Origin: Pseudoalteromonas undina
GTDB taxonomy: Bacteria; Pseudomonadota; Gammaproteobacteria; Enterobacterales; Alteromonadaceae
Reading direction: 5' to 3'
Length of the DNA stretch: 64,000 nt
Assembly (NCBI RefSeq): GCF_000238275.3
Contig: NZ_AHCF03000002.1
Location: forward strand, 310,001 to 374,000
Translations under genes and position numbers: made by a program
Shown here: positions 47,085 through 55,313 of the stretch, one piece after another
Layout: each line of letters opens with the position of its first letter
How positions within the stretch are numbered: the first letter of the stretch is position 1
The notes under the pieces: generated by a model
What the model was told of the DNA's origin: nothing
The model's input: the letters and a program-made list of their open reading frames with translations, nothing else
Databases searched by the model: none

Positions 47085-47303
47085 ACCAGTTGGGCTAATG
47101 GTTTTATTTTCTCATTTACTCCTCATTCACTTCTCTTTGTGAATAAGATCTTAAAATATTTATGCGCAAAGAGTTTAAGAGACGCTGCGCTTTTAGAGGA
47201 AGTTACGGGCTGCTGGTTACGAGCGACGAGTTAGGGACCTAAACCTAAGCCCTAAACCCTAAAACCAAATACTGACGCGGGGTGAACCCGCTGCTACAGG
47301 CAT
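47085..47303. repeat. Repeat mosaic between galU and ppaC
   Basis: In order: the CTCATTCACTTCTCTTTGTG module (ends near 47142), the GCGCAAAGAGTTTAAGAGAC...TTTTAGAGGAAG module (47164-47202), a degenerate heptamer run at 47205-47265 (ACGGGCT, GCTGGTT, ACGAGCG, ACGAGTT, AGGGACC, TAAACCT, AAGCCCT, AAACCCT), and the GACGCGGGGTGAACCCGCTG palindrome at 47274. There is no ORF. Confidence 0.75.
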
Positions 47304-47336
47304 AAAAAACCTTGCGACACTAACCGCAAGGTTTTT
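47304..47336 (-). terminator. Terminator of ppaC (CCTTGCGGTTA module)
   Basis: Read on the minus strand, AAAAACCTTGCGG-TTAGTG-TCGCAAGGTTTTTT has a stem of about 9 bp and a T run. The same module recurs at 56074 and 61191 behind two other minus-strand genes and at 11837. Confidence 0.88.
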
Positions 47337-47343
47337 AAATATC

Positions 47344-47392
47344 TCGAACCTCGAACCTCGAACCTCGAACCTCGAACCTCGAACCTCGAACC
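47344..47392. repeat. Heptamer array, 7 x TCGAACC, between the ppaC stop and its terminator
   Basis: Seven perfect copies of TCGAACC. The last C is also the last base of the ppaC stop codon (minus-strand TAG, 47394-47392), so the array is the whole 3' untranslated part before the terminator hairpin. Confidence 0.96.
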
Positions 47393-48315
47393 TAGCCCTT
47401 AAAAGCGTCTTGTAGTGGTGGCACTACTTGCTTTTTACGGCTTAATACGCCGTCTAGCCATACTTTACCGTCTTCTGGTTTTTCACCATAGGCTTGCTCA
47501 ACTAGGCTAGCATCGTCTGATGAAATTAGCATTTGTGAGCCTTCTTTCATAATGTCGGTCAGAAGTAAAAATACTGAATGACGACCGCCTTCTTCTTTAA
47601 GCTTCGCGATGTCGGCTTCAAGGTCGGCTTTAATCTCGTCAAATACCGCAAGGTCAATAACTTCTAACTGACCAATACCAACGAGGTTACCGTTCATGTT
47701 AAAGTCTTTAAAGTCACGCATTACTAAGTCGCGTACTGGCGTATCTTCAACGGCTGATTTAACGCGGAACATGTCCATGCCTAGTTCTTTAAAGTCTTCA
47801 ATGCCTGCAATTTCTGCAAGTGCTTCAACACATTTAATATCGGCCGTAGTACAGGTTGGTGATTTAAAAATAACCGTGTCGCTTAAAATAGCGCAAAGCA
47901 TAATGCCAGCAATATCTTTAGGGATCTCAACGTTGTAGAAGTCATACATCATTTTAATAATGGTGTTTGAACAACCAACAGGGCGGATCCAACACTCAAG
48001 TGGTGTTGATGAGGTTAAATCACCTAGCTTGTGATGATCTACCACGCCAACAACGCGAGCCTGGTCGATATCATCAGGTGCTTGGGTTTTTTCTGTGTGG
48101 TCTACAATATAAACGTCTTCGCCAGCGTAGCTAAGTTTTAGCTCAGGTGCTTCAAAACCGAATTTATCTAAAATAAATTGTGTTTCTGGTGAAACTTCAC
48201 CTAAGCGAGTTGGGATTGCTGGTTCATCAATTTGGTTTTTTAAATAAGCCAGTGCAATTGCACCACATATTGAATCTGAATCTGGGATTTTATGGCCCAC
48301 TACATACATTGACAT
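47392..48315 (-). CDS. ppaC: Manganese-dependent inorganic pyrophosphatase (family II)
   Basis: From the ATG at 48315 the protein has 307 residues and starts MSMYVVGHKIPDSDSICGAI, containing the DHH-family metal motif (GHKxPDSDS). VGVVDHHKLGD near 92-102 is the DHH motif, and SRKKQVVP near the end is the C-terminal substrate-binding motif. It hydrolyses pyrophosphate in the cytoplasm with Mn2+. The longer frame to 48351 is less likely because AAGGAG lies 7 nt before the 48315 start. Confidence 0.95.
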   Translation of the reverse strand: MSMYVVGHKIPDSDSICGAIALAYLKNQIDEPAIPTRLGEVSPETQFILDKFGFEAPELKLSYAGEDVYIVDHTEKTQAPDDIDQARVVGVVDHHKLGDLTSSTPLECWIRPVGCSNTIIKMMYDFYNVEIPKDIAGIMLCAILSDTVIFKSPTCTTADIKCVEALAEIAGIEDFKELGMDMFRVKSAVEDTPVRDLVMRDFKDFNMNGNLVGIGQLEVIDLAVFDEIKADLEADIAKLKEEGGRHSVFLLLTDIMKEGSQMLISSDDASLVEQAYGEKPEDGKVWLDGVLSRKKQVVPPLQDAFKG

Positions 48316-48432
48316 GACTAAACTCCTTAAAATTTGCCGATATTCTAGCAAAGTCTTTGGGTTTTAACATATAGACAGTGTAATTAAGTTTTGGTTACAC
48401 TTTAAATCGATATTATTAATTGGAAGACCCAC

Positions 48433-48933
48433 ATGCAACTCGGCCGAAAAGGTTGGAACAATGTTATTATTTTTTCGATGTTGATTATGATCTTCTTTTT
48501 AAATGGACTGCATAAAAACATAGGGAATGATGAAACACAGGCGCAACTGCAGCCACTACTTCCTCCTCAAAGTTTTGTATTAACACTTAAATTTATCGAC
48601 CAAAAAATTGAGCGTATTGGCACTAGTTGGCGAACTACTGCTTTGCAAAAAAATGCACCGCTTAGTTGGCAAGGCTCAGAGCAGCAACTTAGTGAGCTAG
48701 TTTATTTATGGCAAAATACCGCGCTGATGACGACTACCACACCTGATGCGCTTGATATGAATAAGCCACTATCGGTAGCCACGCTTGAACTCGCCGGTGA
48801 GCCCCTACCTTGGGTGTACTTACTATTTGAGGCGAATGGTCAGTATTATTTATTCGATAAAACCAGTCAGCGGCTATTGTTGCTAGATTTAACCACTGCA
48901 AAACAATTATTTCCAAGTTTTACCTTTTCATAA
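48433..48933 (+). CDS. Unknown membrane-anchored protein
   Basis: The 166-residue protein has one N-terminal membrane helix (NNVIIFSMLIMIFFLNGL, about 10-27) and a soluble remainder, probably periplasmic. The C-terminal part alternates hydrophobic and polar residues (VYLLFEANGQYYLFDKTSQR), suggesting beta strands. I recognise no family. It lies 13 bp upstream of mutM and probably shares its transcript. Confidence 0.75.
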   Translation: MQLGRKGWNNVIIFSMLIMIFFLNGLHKNIGNDETQAQLQPLLPPQSFVLTLKFIDQKIERIGTSWRTTALQKNAPLSWQGSEQQLSELVYLWQNTALMTTTTPDALDMNKPLSVATLELAGEPLPWVYLLFEANGQYYLFDKTSQRLLLLDLTTAKQLFPSFTFS

Positions 48934-48946
48934 GTGAGTTTTATTA

Positions 48947-49756
48947 ATGCCTGAATTACCAGAAGTAGAAGTTAGCCGTATGGGTATTACCCCCCATGTG
49001 CTAAACCAAGTTGTGACTAAGGTAAATATTCATAATGCCAGTATGCGCTGGCCTGTGCCAGATGAGGTGTATCAACTTGAGGGGTTAGTGGTTAGCAGTA
49101 TTGAACGACGTGCAAAATACTTATTGTTAGAATGCGAGCTAGGCTCGGCTATATTGCATTTAGGTATGTCGGGTAACTTGAGGGTTGTGAACGCCAATGA
49201 GCCACTTAAAAAGCATGACCATGTTGAGTTTATTTTAGCGAATAATAAGGCGCTGCGTTTAAATGATCCACGTCGCTTTGGTTGCTGTTTATGGCAAGCC
49301 CCCAATGAAGAGCATAAGTTACTTGCTAAATTAGGCCCCGAGCCACTCACCGATGACTTTTTTGCTAAACGTGTTTATGAGCAATCTCGCAATAAAAAAG
49401 TGCCTGTTAAACAGTTTATTATGAATAACGCCGTGGTGGTGGGGGTTGGTAATATTTACGCTAACGAATCATTATTTAAAGCAGGTATCGATCCGCGAAA
49501 AGAAGCGGGTAAAGTAAGCCTTAAACGCTACCAAGCGTTAATCCCAATTATAAAAGACACCCTAGCCGCAGCAATTACTCAAGGCGGCACAACGTTGAAA
49601 GACTTTGCCCAAAGTGACGGTAAGCCAGGCTACTTTGCGCAGCAGCTATTAGTGTATGGCCGAAAAGGCCAGCCTTGTGTAAATTGCGACACAGCACTAA
49701 CAGAAATTCGTCTAGGCCAACGCAGCACCGTTTTTTGTGAGGTGTGTCAGAAATAA
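48947..49756 (+). CDS. mutM: Formamidopyrimidine-DNA glycosylase
   Basis: The 269-residue Fpg enzyme (E. coli 269) starts [11 protein letters not shown] with the catalytic P2 and E3. It has the helix-two-turn-helix part [15 protein letters not shown] and a C-terminal zinc finger of four cysteines (CVNC and CEVC), and K57-type lysine in [10 protein letters not shown]. It removes 8-oxoguanine and FaPy lesions and nicks the strand. Confidence 0.97.
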   Translation: MPELPEVEVSRMGITPHVLNQVVTKVNIHNASMRWPVPDEVYQLEGLVVSSIERRAKYLLLECELGSAILHLGMSGNLRVVNANEPLKKHDHVEFILANNKALRLNDPRRFGCCLWQAPNEEHKLLAKLGPEPLTDDFFAKRVYEQSRNKKVPVKQFIMNNAVVVGVGNIYANESLFKAGIDPRKEAGKVSLKRYQALIPIIKDTLAAAITQGGTTLKDFAQSDGKPGYFAQQLLVYGRKGQPCVNCDTALTEIRLGQRSTVFCEVCQK

Positions 49757-49778
49757 TAAAGGTAAAGAGTAAAGTTCT

Positions 49779-49841
49779 CGGGCTGCGGGTAACAGGTCTC
49801 CTACCTCGCCCCCCGTAGCCCGACACTCGAGCCTAAAACTT
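49779..49841. repeat. Degenerate heptamer run after mutM
   Basis: CGGGCTG, CGGGTAA, CAGGTCT, CCTACCT, CGCCCCC, CGTAGCC, CGACACT, CGAGCCT, AAAACTT keep 7-bp register. The run contains both a CGGGCT-type half and a complementary CGTAGCCCG-type half, so it can also fold. Confidence 0.7.
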
Positions 49842-49888
49842 TTTGCGGAAAAAACAACCGGCCGGTAGCAATGTAGTTTAAGTGCTGG

Positions 49889-50049
49889 TATACTCCCGCG
49901 TCTGCCACGTTGCGTTCTATGTCCTCATATAGTTTAGCCACTTGTGAGCGGCGAAAAAGTCTAAAACTCGAAGGGGTTGTAGCATACTTAGAGCGGTAGT
50001 TAATAATAACTACCTGTGGTTTTAATTGAAAAACATTGGATTTTTATAA
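49889..50049 (+). promoter_or_regulatory. Promoter and long leader of rplM-rpsI
   Basis: TATACT at 49889-49894 preceded by TGG gives an extended -10; the -35 is poor. About 150 nt of leader then precede the rplM ATG. In E. coli L13 represses its own operon through the rplM leader. The length here fits similar control, but I did not derive a structure. Confidence 0.55.
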
Positions 50050-50478
50050 ATGAAAACGTTTGTTGCTAAACCAGAAACAGTAAAACGTGACTGGTACGTA
50101 GTTGACGCTGAAGATAAAACTTTAGGTCGCATCGCTACTGAAATCGCTCATCGCCTACGCGGTAAGCACAAAGCTGAGTACACACCACACGTAGATACTG
50201 GTGATTACATCATCGTTATCAACGCTGAGAAAGTTACTGTTACTGGTAACAAATTCAAAGATAAAGTGTACTACGCTCACTCTGGTTTCCCAGGTGGTCT
50301 TAAGTCTACTACTTTTGATAAACTTCAAGCTGCAAAGCCTGAAATGATCATCGAAAAAGCTGTTAAAGGCATGTTGCCACGTGGTCCTTTAGGCCGCGCT
50401 ATGTTCCGCAAACTTAAAGTTTACGCGGGTACTGAGCATAACCATGCTGCACAACAGCCTCAGGTTCTAGACATTTAA
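50050..50478 (+). CDS. rplM: 50S ribosomal protein L13
   Basis: This 142-residue protein (same length as E. coli L13) starts [20 protein letters not shown] and has [20 protein letters not shown], the family RKHK-type block, and [20 protein letters not shown] near 108-127. It is an early assembly protein of the large subunit. It is cotranscribed with rpsI 11 bp downstream. Codon use is strongly optimised, as expected of ribosomal genes. Confidence 0.98.
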   Translation: MKTFVAKPETVKRDWYVVDAEDKTLGRIATEIAHRLRGKHKAEYTPHVDTGDYIIVINAEKVTVTGNKFKDKVYYAHSGFPGGLKSTTFDKLQAAKPEMIIEKAVKGMLPRGPLGRAMFRKLKVYAGTEHNHAAQQPQVLDI

Positions 50479-50489
50479 GGAGCACTATC

Positions 50490-50879
50490 ATGGCAAATCA
50501 ATACTACGGTACAGGTCGTCGTAAAAGTTCAAGTGCTCGCGTATTCTTACGCCCAGGCACTGGTAACATCGTAATCAACAAGCGCTCTTTAGAAGAGTAC
50601 TTTGGTCGCGAAACAGCACGCATGGTTGTTCGTCAAGCTCTTGAGCTTGTAGACATGACTGAAAAATTTGACCTTCACATCACCGTTGCCGGTGGTGGTA
50701 CTACTGGTCAAGCTGGTGCTATCCGTCACGGTATCACTCGTGCACTTATGGAGTTTGACGAGTCACTACGTCCACAACTTCGTAAAGCAGGTTTCGTTAC
50801 TCGTGATGCACGTAAAGTTGAACGTAAGAAAGTGGGTCTTAAGAAAGCGCGTAAGCGTCCACAGTTCTCAAAACGTTAA
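50490..50879 (+). CDS. rpsI: 30S ribosomal protein S9
   Basis: The 129-residue protein (E. coli 130) starts [20 protein letters not shown] and ends [16 protein letters not shown] ([12 protein letters not shown]), the C-terminal tail that touches P-site tRNA. The core [19 protein letters not shown] is typical. It is the second gene of the rplM operon, followed by an intrinsic terminator. Confidence 0.98.
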   Translation: MANQYYGTGRRKSSSARVFLRPGTGNIVINKRSLEEYFGRETARMVVRQALELVDMTEKFDLHITVAGGGTTGQAGAIRHGITRALMEFDESLRPQLRKAGFVTRDARKVERKKVGLKKARKRPQFSKR

Positions 50880-50900
50880 TTTTTACGTTATCAAGAATTC

Positions 50901-50927
50901 AAAAACCCAGCTTATGCTGGGTTTTTT
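50901..50927 (+). terminator. Intrinsic terminator of rplM-rpsI
   Basis: AAAAACCCAGC and GCTGGGTTTTTT enclose TTAT, giving an 11-bp stem with a T run. It lies 21 bp after rpsI. Confidence 0.93.
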
Positions 50928-50948
50928 GTTTTGTAGCTATAAGATTTT

Positions 50949-51025
50949 GGTTCAAGGTTCAAGGTTCAAGGTTCAAGGTTCAAGGTTCAAGGTTCAAGAC
51001 TCAAGGAGCAAGACCCAAGGTTCAA
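50949..51025. repeat. Heptamer array, 11 units of GGTTCAA (three variant)
   Basis: Seven perfect GGTTCAA units are followed by GACTCAA, GGAGCAA, GACCCAA and again GGTTCAA, all in register. The reverse complement is TTGAACC, which fits TNNAACC. It shows a pure block and a decaying block side by side. Confidence 0.93.
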
Positions 51026-51105
51026 GCTATAAGTTTGATCTAAGCTTTGTGTCTTTCTTATTTTACAGTTATAAGTTAAGCATGTTTTAGCTGACTGGTT
51101 ATGTT

Positions 51106-51453
51106 ATGAGGTTTGAAGATTTAAGGGTATGGCAACGTTCAGCCGATTTAGCTTGCGAGATTTATTTACATTTTAAGCAGAGTAAAGAGTTTGGTTTAAA
51201 AGATCAAATAACACGATCTGCGCTTTCAATTTCTTCAAATATAGCAGAGGGTTATGAACGAGTAACTCCTAAAGATTATATTCGATTTTTATCATATTCT
51301 AAGGGGAGCTGTGGAGAATTACGCTCTCAAATTTACATTGCACTAAAAATAGGTGAAGTTGATACGACAAAGGCTAGTGAATGGATTGAAGAGACTCGTG
51401 AACTTTCCCGTATGATTTCAGCATTGATGAAATCAATCGATGCTTGGGATTAA
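51106..51453 (+). CDS. S23-type four-helix-bundle protein
   Basis: The 115-residue, all-helical protein starts MRFEDLRVWQRSADLACEIY and contains GLKDQITRSALSISSNIAEG, the signature of the four-helix-bundle/23S rRNA intervening-sequence protein family, a relative of diversity-generating-retroelement Avd proteins. Its function is unknown. It stands alone between rpsI and petA with a heptamer array on each side, and no reverse transcriptase is nearby. Its transcription must come from its own or a repeat-borne promoter. Confidence 0.88.
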   Translation: MRFEDLRVWQRSADLACEIYLHFKQSKEFGLKDQITRSALSISSNIAEGYERVTPKDYIRFLSYSKGSCGELRSQIYIALKIGEVDTTKASEWIEETRELSRMISALMKSIDAWD

Positions 51454-51500
51454 GAGGTTCAAAATTAAATATTCATTCAAAAATATATGAGTATGTTTGA

Positions 51501-51535
51501 CCTTTAACCTTTAACCTTTAACCTTTAACCTTTAA
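51501..51535. repeat. Heptamer array, 5 x CCTTTAA
   Basis: Five perfect copies; the unit can be read as TTTAACC, fitting TNNAACC. The same heptamer in opposite orientation forms the array at 55815. Confidence 0.95.
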
Positions 51536-51690
51536 TTCTCCCCTTACGACTAATGTCGACATTAGCTTGATCAGAATCGGCAAAGCATGCGTATTTATTG
51601 AACGAAAGCTTAAAAATGACCGACTAACGCAAAAAAAGTTAAATAATTATCGCAATTAGTTTAAATCCATCAGTTAATTGGTGAATTTTT

Positions 51691-51700
51691 TTGCTACAAT
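51691..51700 (+). promoter_or_regulatory. Putative extended -10 promoter of petABC
   Basis: TTGCTACAAT gives TGN-TACAAT (TACAAT at 51695-51700). The -35 (GTTAAT, 16-bp spacing) is weak. No other candidate in the gap is better. Confidence 0.45.
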
Positions 51701-52011
51701 TGGCGGGCAAATAAAGTGAATGAGTTTAATGTCGCCAAATTCAGTTGTTACTGTACTTAGTTGGTGAGATTGTACTTGTTTACAAATTGTTTTTACGGAA
51801 GCGATACTATAGTCATTTGGTTTCATACTCGAGCTTACTTAATCAACTATTTGAGCAAGTCAGGTTTATTCGAGCAGGAGGCTGTGAATAACCTTGTTTT
51901 AAACAAGGGTTTTAATTATGATCGTTTCTCTTTTAAAATTCGAAAAATTAACCTGCTGTAACTGATGTTCTCAATATAGCAAGTGTTGAGAATCATAGTG
52001 GAGATAAGTGG

Positions 52012-52602
52012 ATGAGCAATGCGCCTGTAGACAATGGCCGACGTCGCTTTTTAACCATAGCTACCTCTGTTGTTGGTGGTGTTGGTGCGGCTGGGGCTGC
52101 TGTTCCTTTTATTGCGTCTTGGAATCCAAGTGAGCGAGCTAAATCTGCGGGTGCGCCTGTAGAAGTAGATATCAGCAAACTTGAGCCAGGACAATTAATA
52201 CGTGTCGAGTGGCGTGGTAAACCTGTATGGGTTGTATCACGGACCCCAAAAATGCTTGAGCAGATGAAAGAACATGAAGGTCAACTTCGTGATCCGCAAT
52301 CGCAAGAGCCACAACAATTAGAATCATCAACCAATGATTTCCGTTCATTACGCCCAGAGATTTTTGTCGCTGTAGGTATTTGTACGCATTTGGGTTGTTC
52401 ACCTAGCTTTTTACAAGGTGGCTTTGGTGAGAAAGTGGAAGGGACTGATGACGGTTTTTACTGTCCATGTCACGGTTCTAAGTTTGATATGGCTGGCCGT
52501 GTATTCCAATCGGTACCTGCACCATTAAATTTAGAAATTCCACCATATACTTTTCTTGATGAGACCACTATTTTAGTGGGCGAAGAACAAGGGGTGGCCT
52601 AA
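52012..52602 (+). CDS. petA: Ubiquinol-cytochrome c reductase, Rieske Fe-S subunit
   Basis: The 196-residue protein has a twin-arginine-type N-terminus (NGRRRFLTIATSVVGG) that doubles as membrane anchor, and the Rieske [2Fe-2S] ligands in CTHLGC (about 125-130) and CPCHGSKFD (about 152-160). It transfers electrons from ubiquinol to cytochrome c1 on the periplasmic side. Its TAA overlaps the petB ATG by 1 nt. It is the first gene of the bc1 operon. Confidence 0.97.
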   Translation: MSNAPVDNGRRRFLTIATSVVGGVGAAGAAVPFIASWNPSERAKSAGAPVEVDISKLEPGQLIRVEWRGKPVWVVSRTPKMLEQMKEHEGQLRDPQSQEPQQLESSTNDFRSLRPEIFVAVGICTHLGCSPSFLQGGFGEKVEGTDDGFYCPCHGSKFDMAGRVFQSVPAPLNLEIPPYTFLDETTILVGEEQGVA

Positions 52603-53867
52603 TGTTTGGTAAAATTGTTGAGTGGATAGACGACCGTATCCCAATGACACGTGTTTGGAACATGCACATTGCACAGTATCCAGCACCGAAAAACTTTAAC
52701 TTCTGGTACTTCTTCGGCTCTCTAGCTATGTTAGTACTAGTAAACCAAATACTTACAGGTATTTGGTTAACGATGAACTATGTACCATCTGCTGAAGGTG
52801 CATTTGCATCAGTAGAATACATCATGCGTGATGTAGAGTACGGTTGGTTATTACGTTATTTGCATTCAACGGGTGCATCTGCGTTTTTCATCGTTGTTTA
52901 CATGCACATGTTCCGTGGCATGATCTACGGTTCTTACCAAAAACCACGTGAATTACTGTGGTTATTCGGTATGTTCATTTTCTTAGCCCTAATGGCTGAA
53001 GCGTTCATGGGTTACTTATTACCATGGGGCCAAATGTCGTTCTGGGGTGCACAGGTAATCATTTCATTATTCGGGGCTATCCCGGTTATTGGTGATGACT
53101 TAACACTGTGGATCCGTGGTGACTATGTAATTTCAGGTGCAACGCTTAACCGCTTCTTTGCATTACACGTAATTGCACTGCCATTGGTTATTGTTATCTT
53201 AGTATTTTTACACATTGTTGCACTACACGAAGTGGGTTCTAATAACCCAGACGGTATTGATAACAAACGTAAAAAAGGAACTGTGGCTGAAGAAGACAAG
53301 CCTAAATTTAAGTTCCATGAATACTACACTGATAAAAAAGACATTATTGATGCGATTCCGTTCCACCCTTATTACACAGTAAAAGATATTGTGGGCGTGG
53401 TTGGTTTCTTAATCTTGTTCTGTTGGGTTGTGTTCTTTATGCCTGCTATGGGTGGTTTCTTCTTAGAAGCGCCAAACTTTGAAGCAGCTAACCCACTTAA
53501 AACACCAGAGCATATTTTCCCTGTTTGGTACTTCACGCCATTCTATGCAATCTTACGTGCAATCCCTGACAAACTAATGGGTGTTGCTGCAATGGGTGCA
53601 TCAATTGTCGTGCTAGCATTATTACCTTGGATTGACCGTGGTTCGGTTCGTTCAGTTCGTTACCGTTGTGGTTTCCACAAATGGAACATTGCAGGTTTTG
53701 TTGTTACTTTCGTTCTTTTAGGTTGGGTTGGTGCTACACCACAAACTGATTTTAAAACGATTGTTTCGCAAGTCTGTACTGTGACTTACTTTATGTTCTT
53801 CGTACTGTTATTTGTTTACAGTAAGAATGAAAAAACTAAGCCATTGCCTGAGAGGTTAACGAAATGA
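52602..53867 (+). CDS. petB: Cytochrome b of the bc1 complex
   Basis: The 421-residue polytopic protein has about eight helices. Haem ligand histidines lie in WLLRYLHSTGASAFFIVVYM, MHMFRGMIYGS and FALHVIALPLVIVILVFLHI, and the Qo-site motif reads PVWYFTPFYAILRAIPDK (PEWY variant, here PVWY). It forms the quinol-oxidising core with Rieske protein and c1. Its stop overlaps the petC start by 4 nt. Confidence 0.96.
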   Translation: MFGKIVEWIDDRIPMTRVWNMHIAQYPAPKNFNFWYFFGSLAMLVLVNQILTGIWLTMNYVPSAEGAFASVEYIMRDVEYGWLLRYLHSTGASAFFIVVYMHMFRGMIYGSYQKPRELLWLFGMFIFLALMAEAFMGYLLPWGQMSFWGAQVIISLFGAIPVIGDDLTLWIRGDYVISGATLNRFFALHVIALPLVIVILVFLHIVALHEVGSNNPDGIDNKRKKGTVAEEDKPKFKFHEYYTDKKDIIDAIPFHPYYTVKDIVGVVGFLILFCWVVFFMPAMGGFFLEAPNFEAANPLKTPEHIFPVWYFTPFYAILRAIPDKLMGVAAMGASIVVLALLPWIDRGSVRSVRYRCGFHKWNIAGFVVTFVLLGWVGATPQTDFKTIVSQVCTVTYFMFFVLLFVYSKNEKTKPLPERLTK

Positions 53868-54607
53868 TGAAAAAGCTATTAATAGGTTTATTTGCTTTAT
53901 CAGTAAACGTGTTACCTGCAATGGCGGCAGGCCCGTCAGTTCCTCTAATGGAAGCGGGTAACGATATATCTGATCAACCTTCTTTGCAGCGTGGCGCAAA
54001 GTTGTTCATGAACTACTGTCTTGGTTGTCACCAAATGCAGTATCAGCGTTATGAACGTACTTTCCGTGACATTGGTATTCCAACAGAGATTGGTCAAGAA
54101 CAACTTATTTTTGATGGTTCAAAAGTGGGTGGTCATATCCTTAACGCGATGGCAAAAGAAGATGCTGCAAAATGGTTTGGTGCGGCTCCGCCGGATCTAA
54201 CCAACGTTGCGCGTGTGCGTGGCAGTGATTGGATTTACACCTATTTAAAATCGTTTTACAAAGATGAATCTCGTCCGTTTGGCGTAAATAATACGTTATT
54301 CCCATCGGTGGGTATGCCACATGTTCTTCAAGAGTTGCAAGGTGTTCCTACTGCAATTACTGAAGAAGTAACAGTAGATGGTAAAACAACCACTCATATT
54401 ACTGGTACAAAAACAGATGGTACGGGCGAATTAAGTGTAGATGAATATGACCAAGCAGTTCGTGATTTAACGAATTTCCTAGAGTATGTAGGTGAACCTA
54501 CACGTCTCGAGTCGGAAGCGCTAGGTCTTAAGGTAATCGGATTTTTAATTATCCTATTTATCTTGGCATTTATGCTGAAGAAAGAATACTGGAGAGATGT
54601 TCATTAA
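53864..54607 (+). CDS. petC: Cytochrome c1 of the bc1 complex
   Basis: The 247-residue protein has a signal peptide (MMKKLLIGLFALSVNVLPAM AAG), the covalent haem site CLGCH near residue 52, a GMPHVL methionine-ligand region, and a C-terminal membrane anchor (VIGFLIILFILAFML) ending KKEYWRDVH. It passes electrons to soluble cytochrome c. It is the last gene of petABC and is followed by a palindromic terminator. Confidence 0.96.
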   Translation: MMKKLLIGLFALSVNVLPAMAAGPSVPLMEAGNDISDQPSLQRGAKLFMNYCLGCHQMQYQRYERTFRDIGIPTEIGQEQLIFDGSKVGGHILNAMAKEDAAKWFGAAPPDLTNVARVRGSDWIYTYLKSFYKDESRPFGVNNTLFPSVGMPHVLQELQGVPTAITEEVTVDGKTTTHITGTKTDGTGELSVDEYDQAVRDLTNFLEYVGEPTRLESEALGLKVIGFLIILFILAFMLKKEYWRDVH

Positions 54608-54633
54608 GTTTGAACATATTTAAAGGTAATTTT

Positions 54634-54667
54634 GCAATAGGGGCTTAAGCCCCTATTGCTGTTTTAG
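54634..54667 (+). terminator. Terminator after petABC (26-nt perfect palindrome)
   Basis: GCAATAGGGGCTT followed by its exact complement AAGCCCCTATTGC, then TGTTTTA. It is an inverted repeat with no spacer, 26 bp after the petC stop. The stem is long and the T run short. Confidence 0.8.
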
Positions 54668-54686
54668 TTATTTAATGGAGGTAGGC

Positions 54687-55313
54687 ATGGCCGTAGCTGC
54701 CAATAAGCGCCCTGTAATGACCCTTTTTTCTGGTGCTAACTGTATGTATAGCCACCAAGTACGCATTGTACTTGCTGAAAAAGGTGTAAGTGTAGATATT
54801 CATATGGCTGAAAAGGATAACCTGCCAGAAGCACTTCACGAAATTAACCCTTACGGCACAGTGCCAACACTGATTGACCGTGAGCTTGGTTTATATCAGG
54901 CAAACATCATCATGGAATACCTTGATGAACGTTTTCCTCATCCTCCACTAATGCCTGTATATCCGGTCATGCGTGGTCGTAGTCGATTAATGATGCACCG
55001 TATTGATACTGATTGGTACAGCCTAGCTGAAAAAATCATTAACAACACATCTGATGCCGCGCAAGCTCGTAAAGAGCTGACAGAAGCATTACTTGCAATA
55101 GCACCAATCTTTAGTGAAGCGCCTTACTTTATGAGTGAAGAGTTTAGCTTAGTTGATTGTTATTTAGCTCCACTGTTATGGCGTTTACCAGAGTTTGGTA
55201 TTGAGCTAAATGGTGCAGGCTCTAAAGAACTTAAAGAGTATATGATTCGTTTATTTGAACGTGAATCATTCCAAGCTTCTTTAACTGAAGCAGAGCGTGA
55301 GATCCGTTTATAA
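54687..55313 (+). CDS. sspA: Stringent starvation protein A
   Basis: The 208-residue GST-fold protein starts MAVAANKRPVMTLFSGANCM and continues YSHQVRIVLAEKGVSV, nearly as in E. coli SspA. SspA binds RNA polymerase and affects stationary-phase and acid-stress expression. The ATG at 54687 has GGAGGT 4-5 nt upstream and is preferred to the in-frame ATG at 54675. The stop overlaps the sspB start. Confidence 0.97.
   Translation: MAVAANKRPVMTLFSGANCMYSHQVRIVLAEKGVSVDIHMAEKDNLPEALHEINPYGTVPTLIDRELGLYQANIIMEYLDERFPHPPLMPVYPVMRGRSRLMMHRIDTDWYSLAEKIINNTSDAAQARKELTEALLAIAPIFSEAPYFMSEEFSLVDCYLAPLLWRLPEFGIELNGAGSKELKEYMIRLFERESFQASLTEAEREIRL

Larger units (their letters stand above)
51454..52011. other. 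558-bp gap upstream of petA
   Basis: It contains the CCTTTAA array at 51501-51535 and then AT-rich sequence with a likely pet promoter at about 51695. A 66-codon ORF at 51761-51961 lacks a ribosome-binding site and looks spurious. About 300 nt of leader would precede petA. Confidence 0.55.

Noticed and set aside
47233..47265. Telomere-like CCCTAAA repeats
   Set aside because: The resemblance to the plant telomere heptamer is coincidental: units are degenerate, internal to a bacterial chromosome, and belong to a broader set of unrelated heptamers.
50668..51090. ORF overlapping rpsI and continuing into the GGTTCAA array
   Set aside because: It is a frame shadow of rpsI joined to repeat DNA (VQGSRFK repeats).
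51761..51961. 66-codon ORF in the gap before petA
   Set aside because: No ribosome-binding site, no recognisable features, and it lies in the probable pet leader.
54634..54659. 26-nt palindrome as operator of sspA
   Set aside because: Its position just after petC, plus the following T-rich stretch, fits a terminator better.
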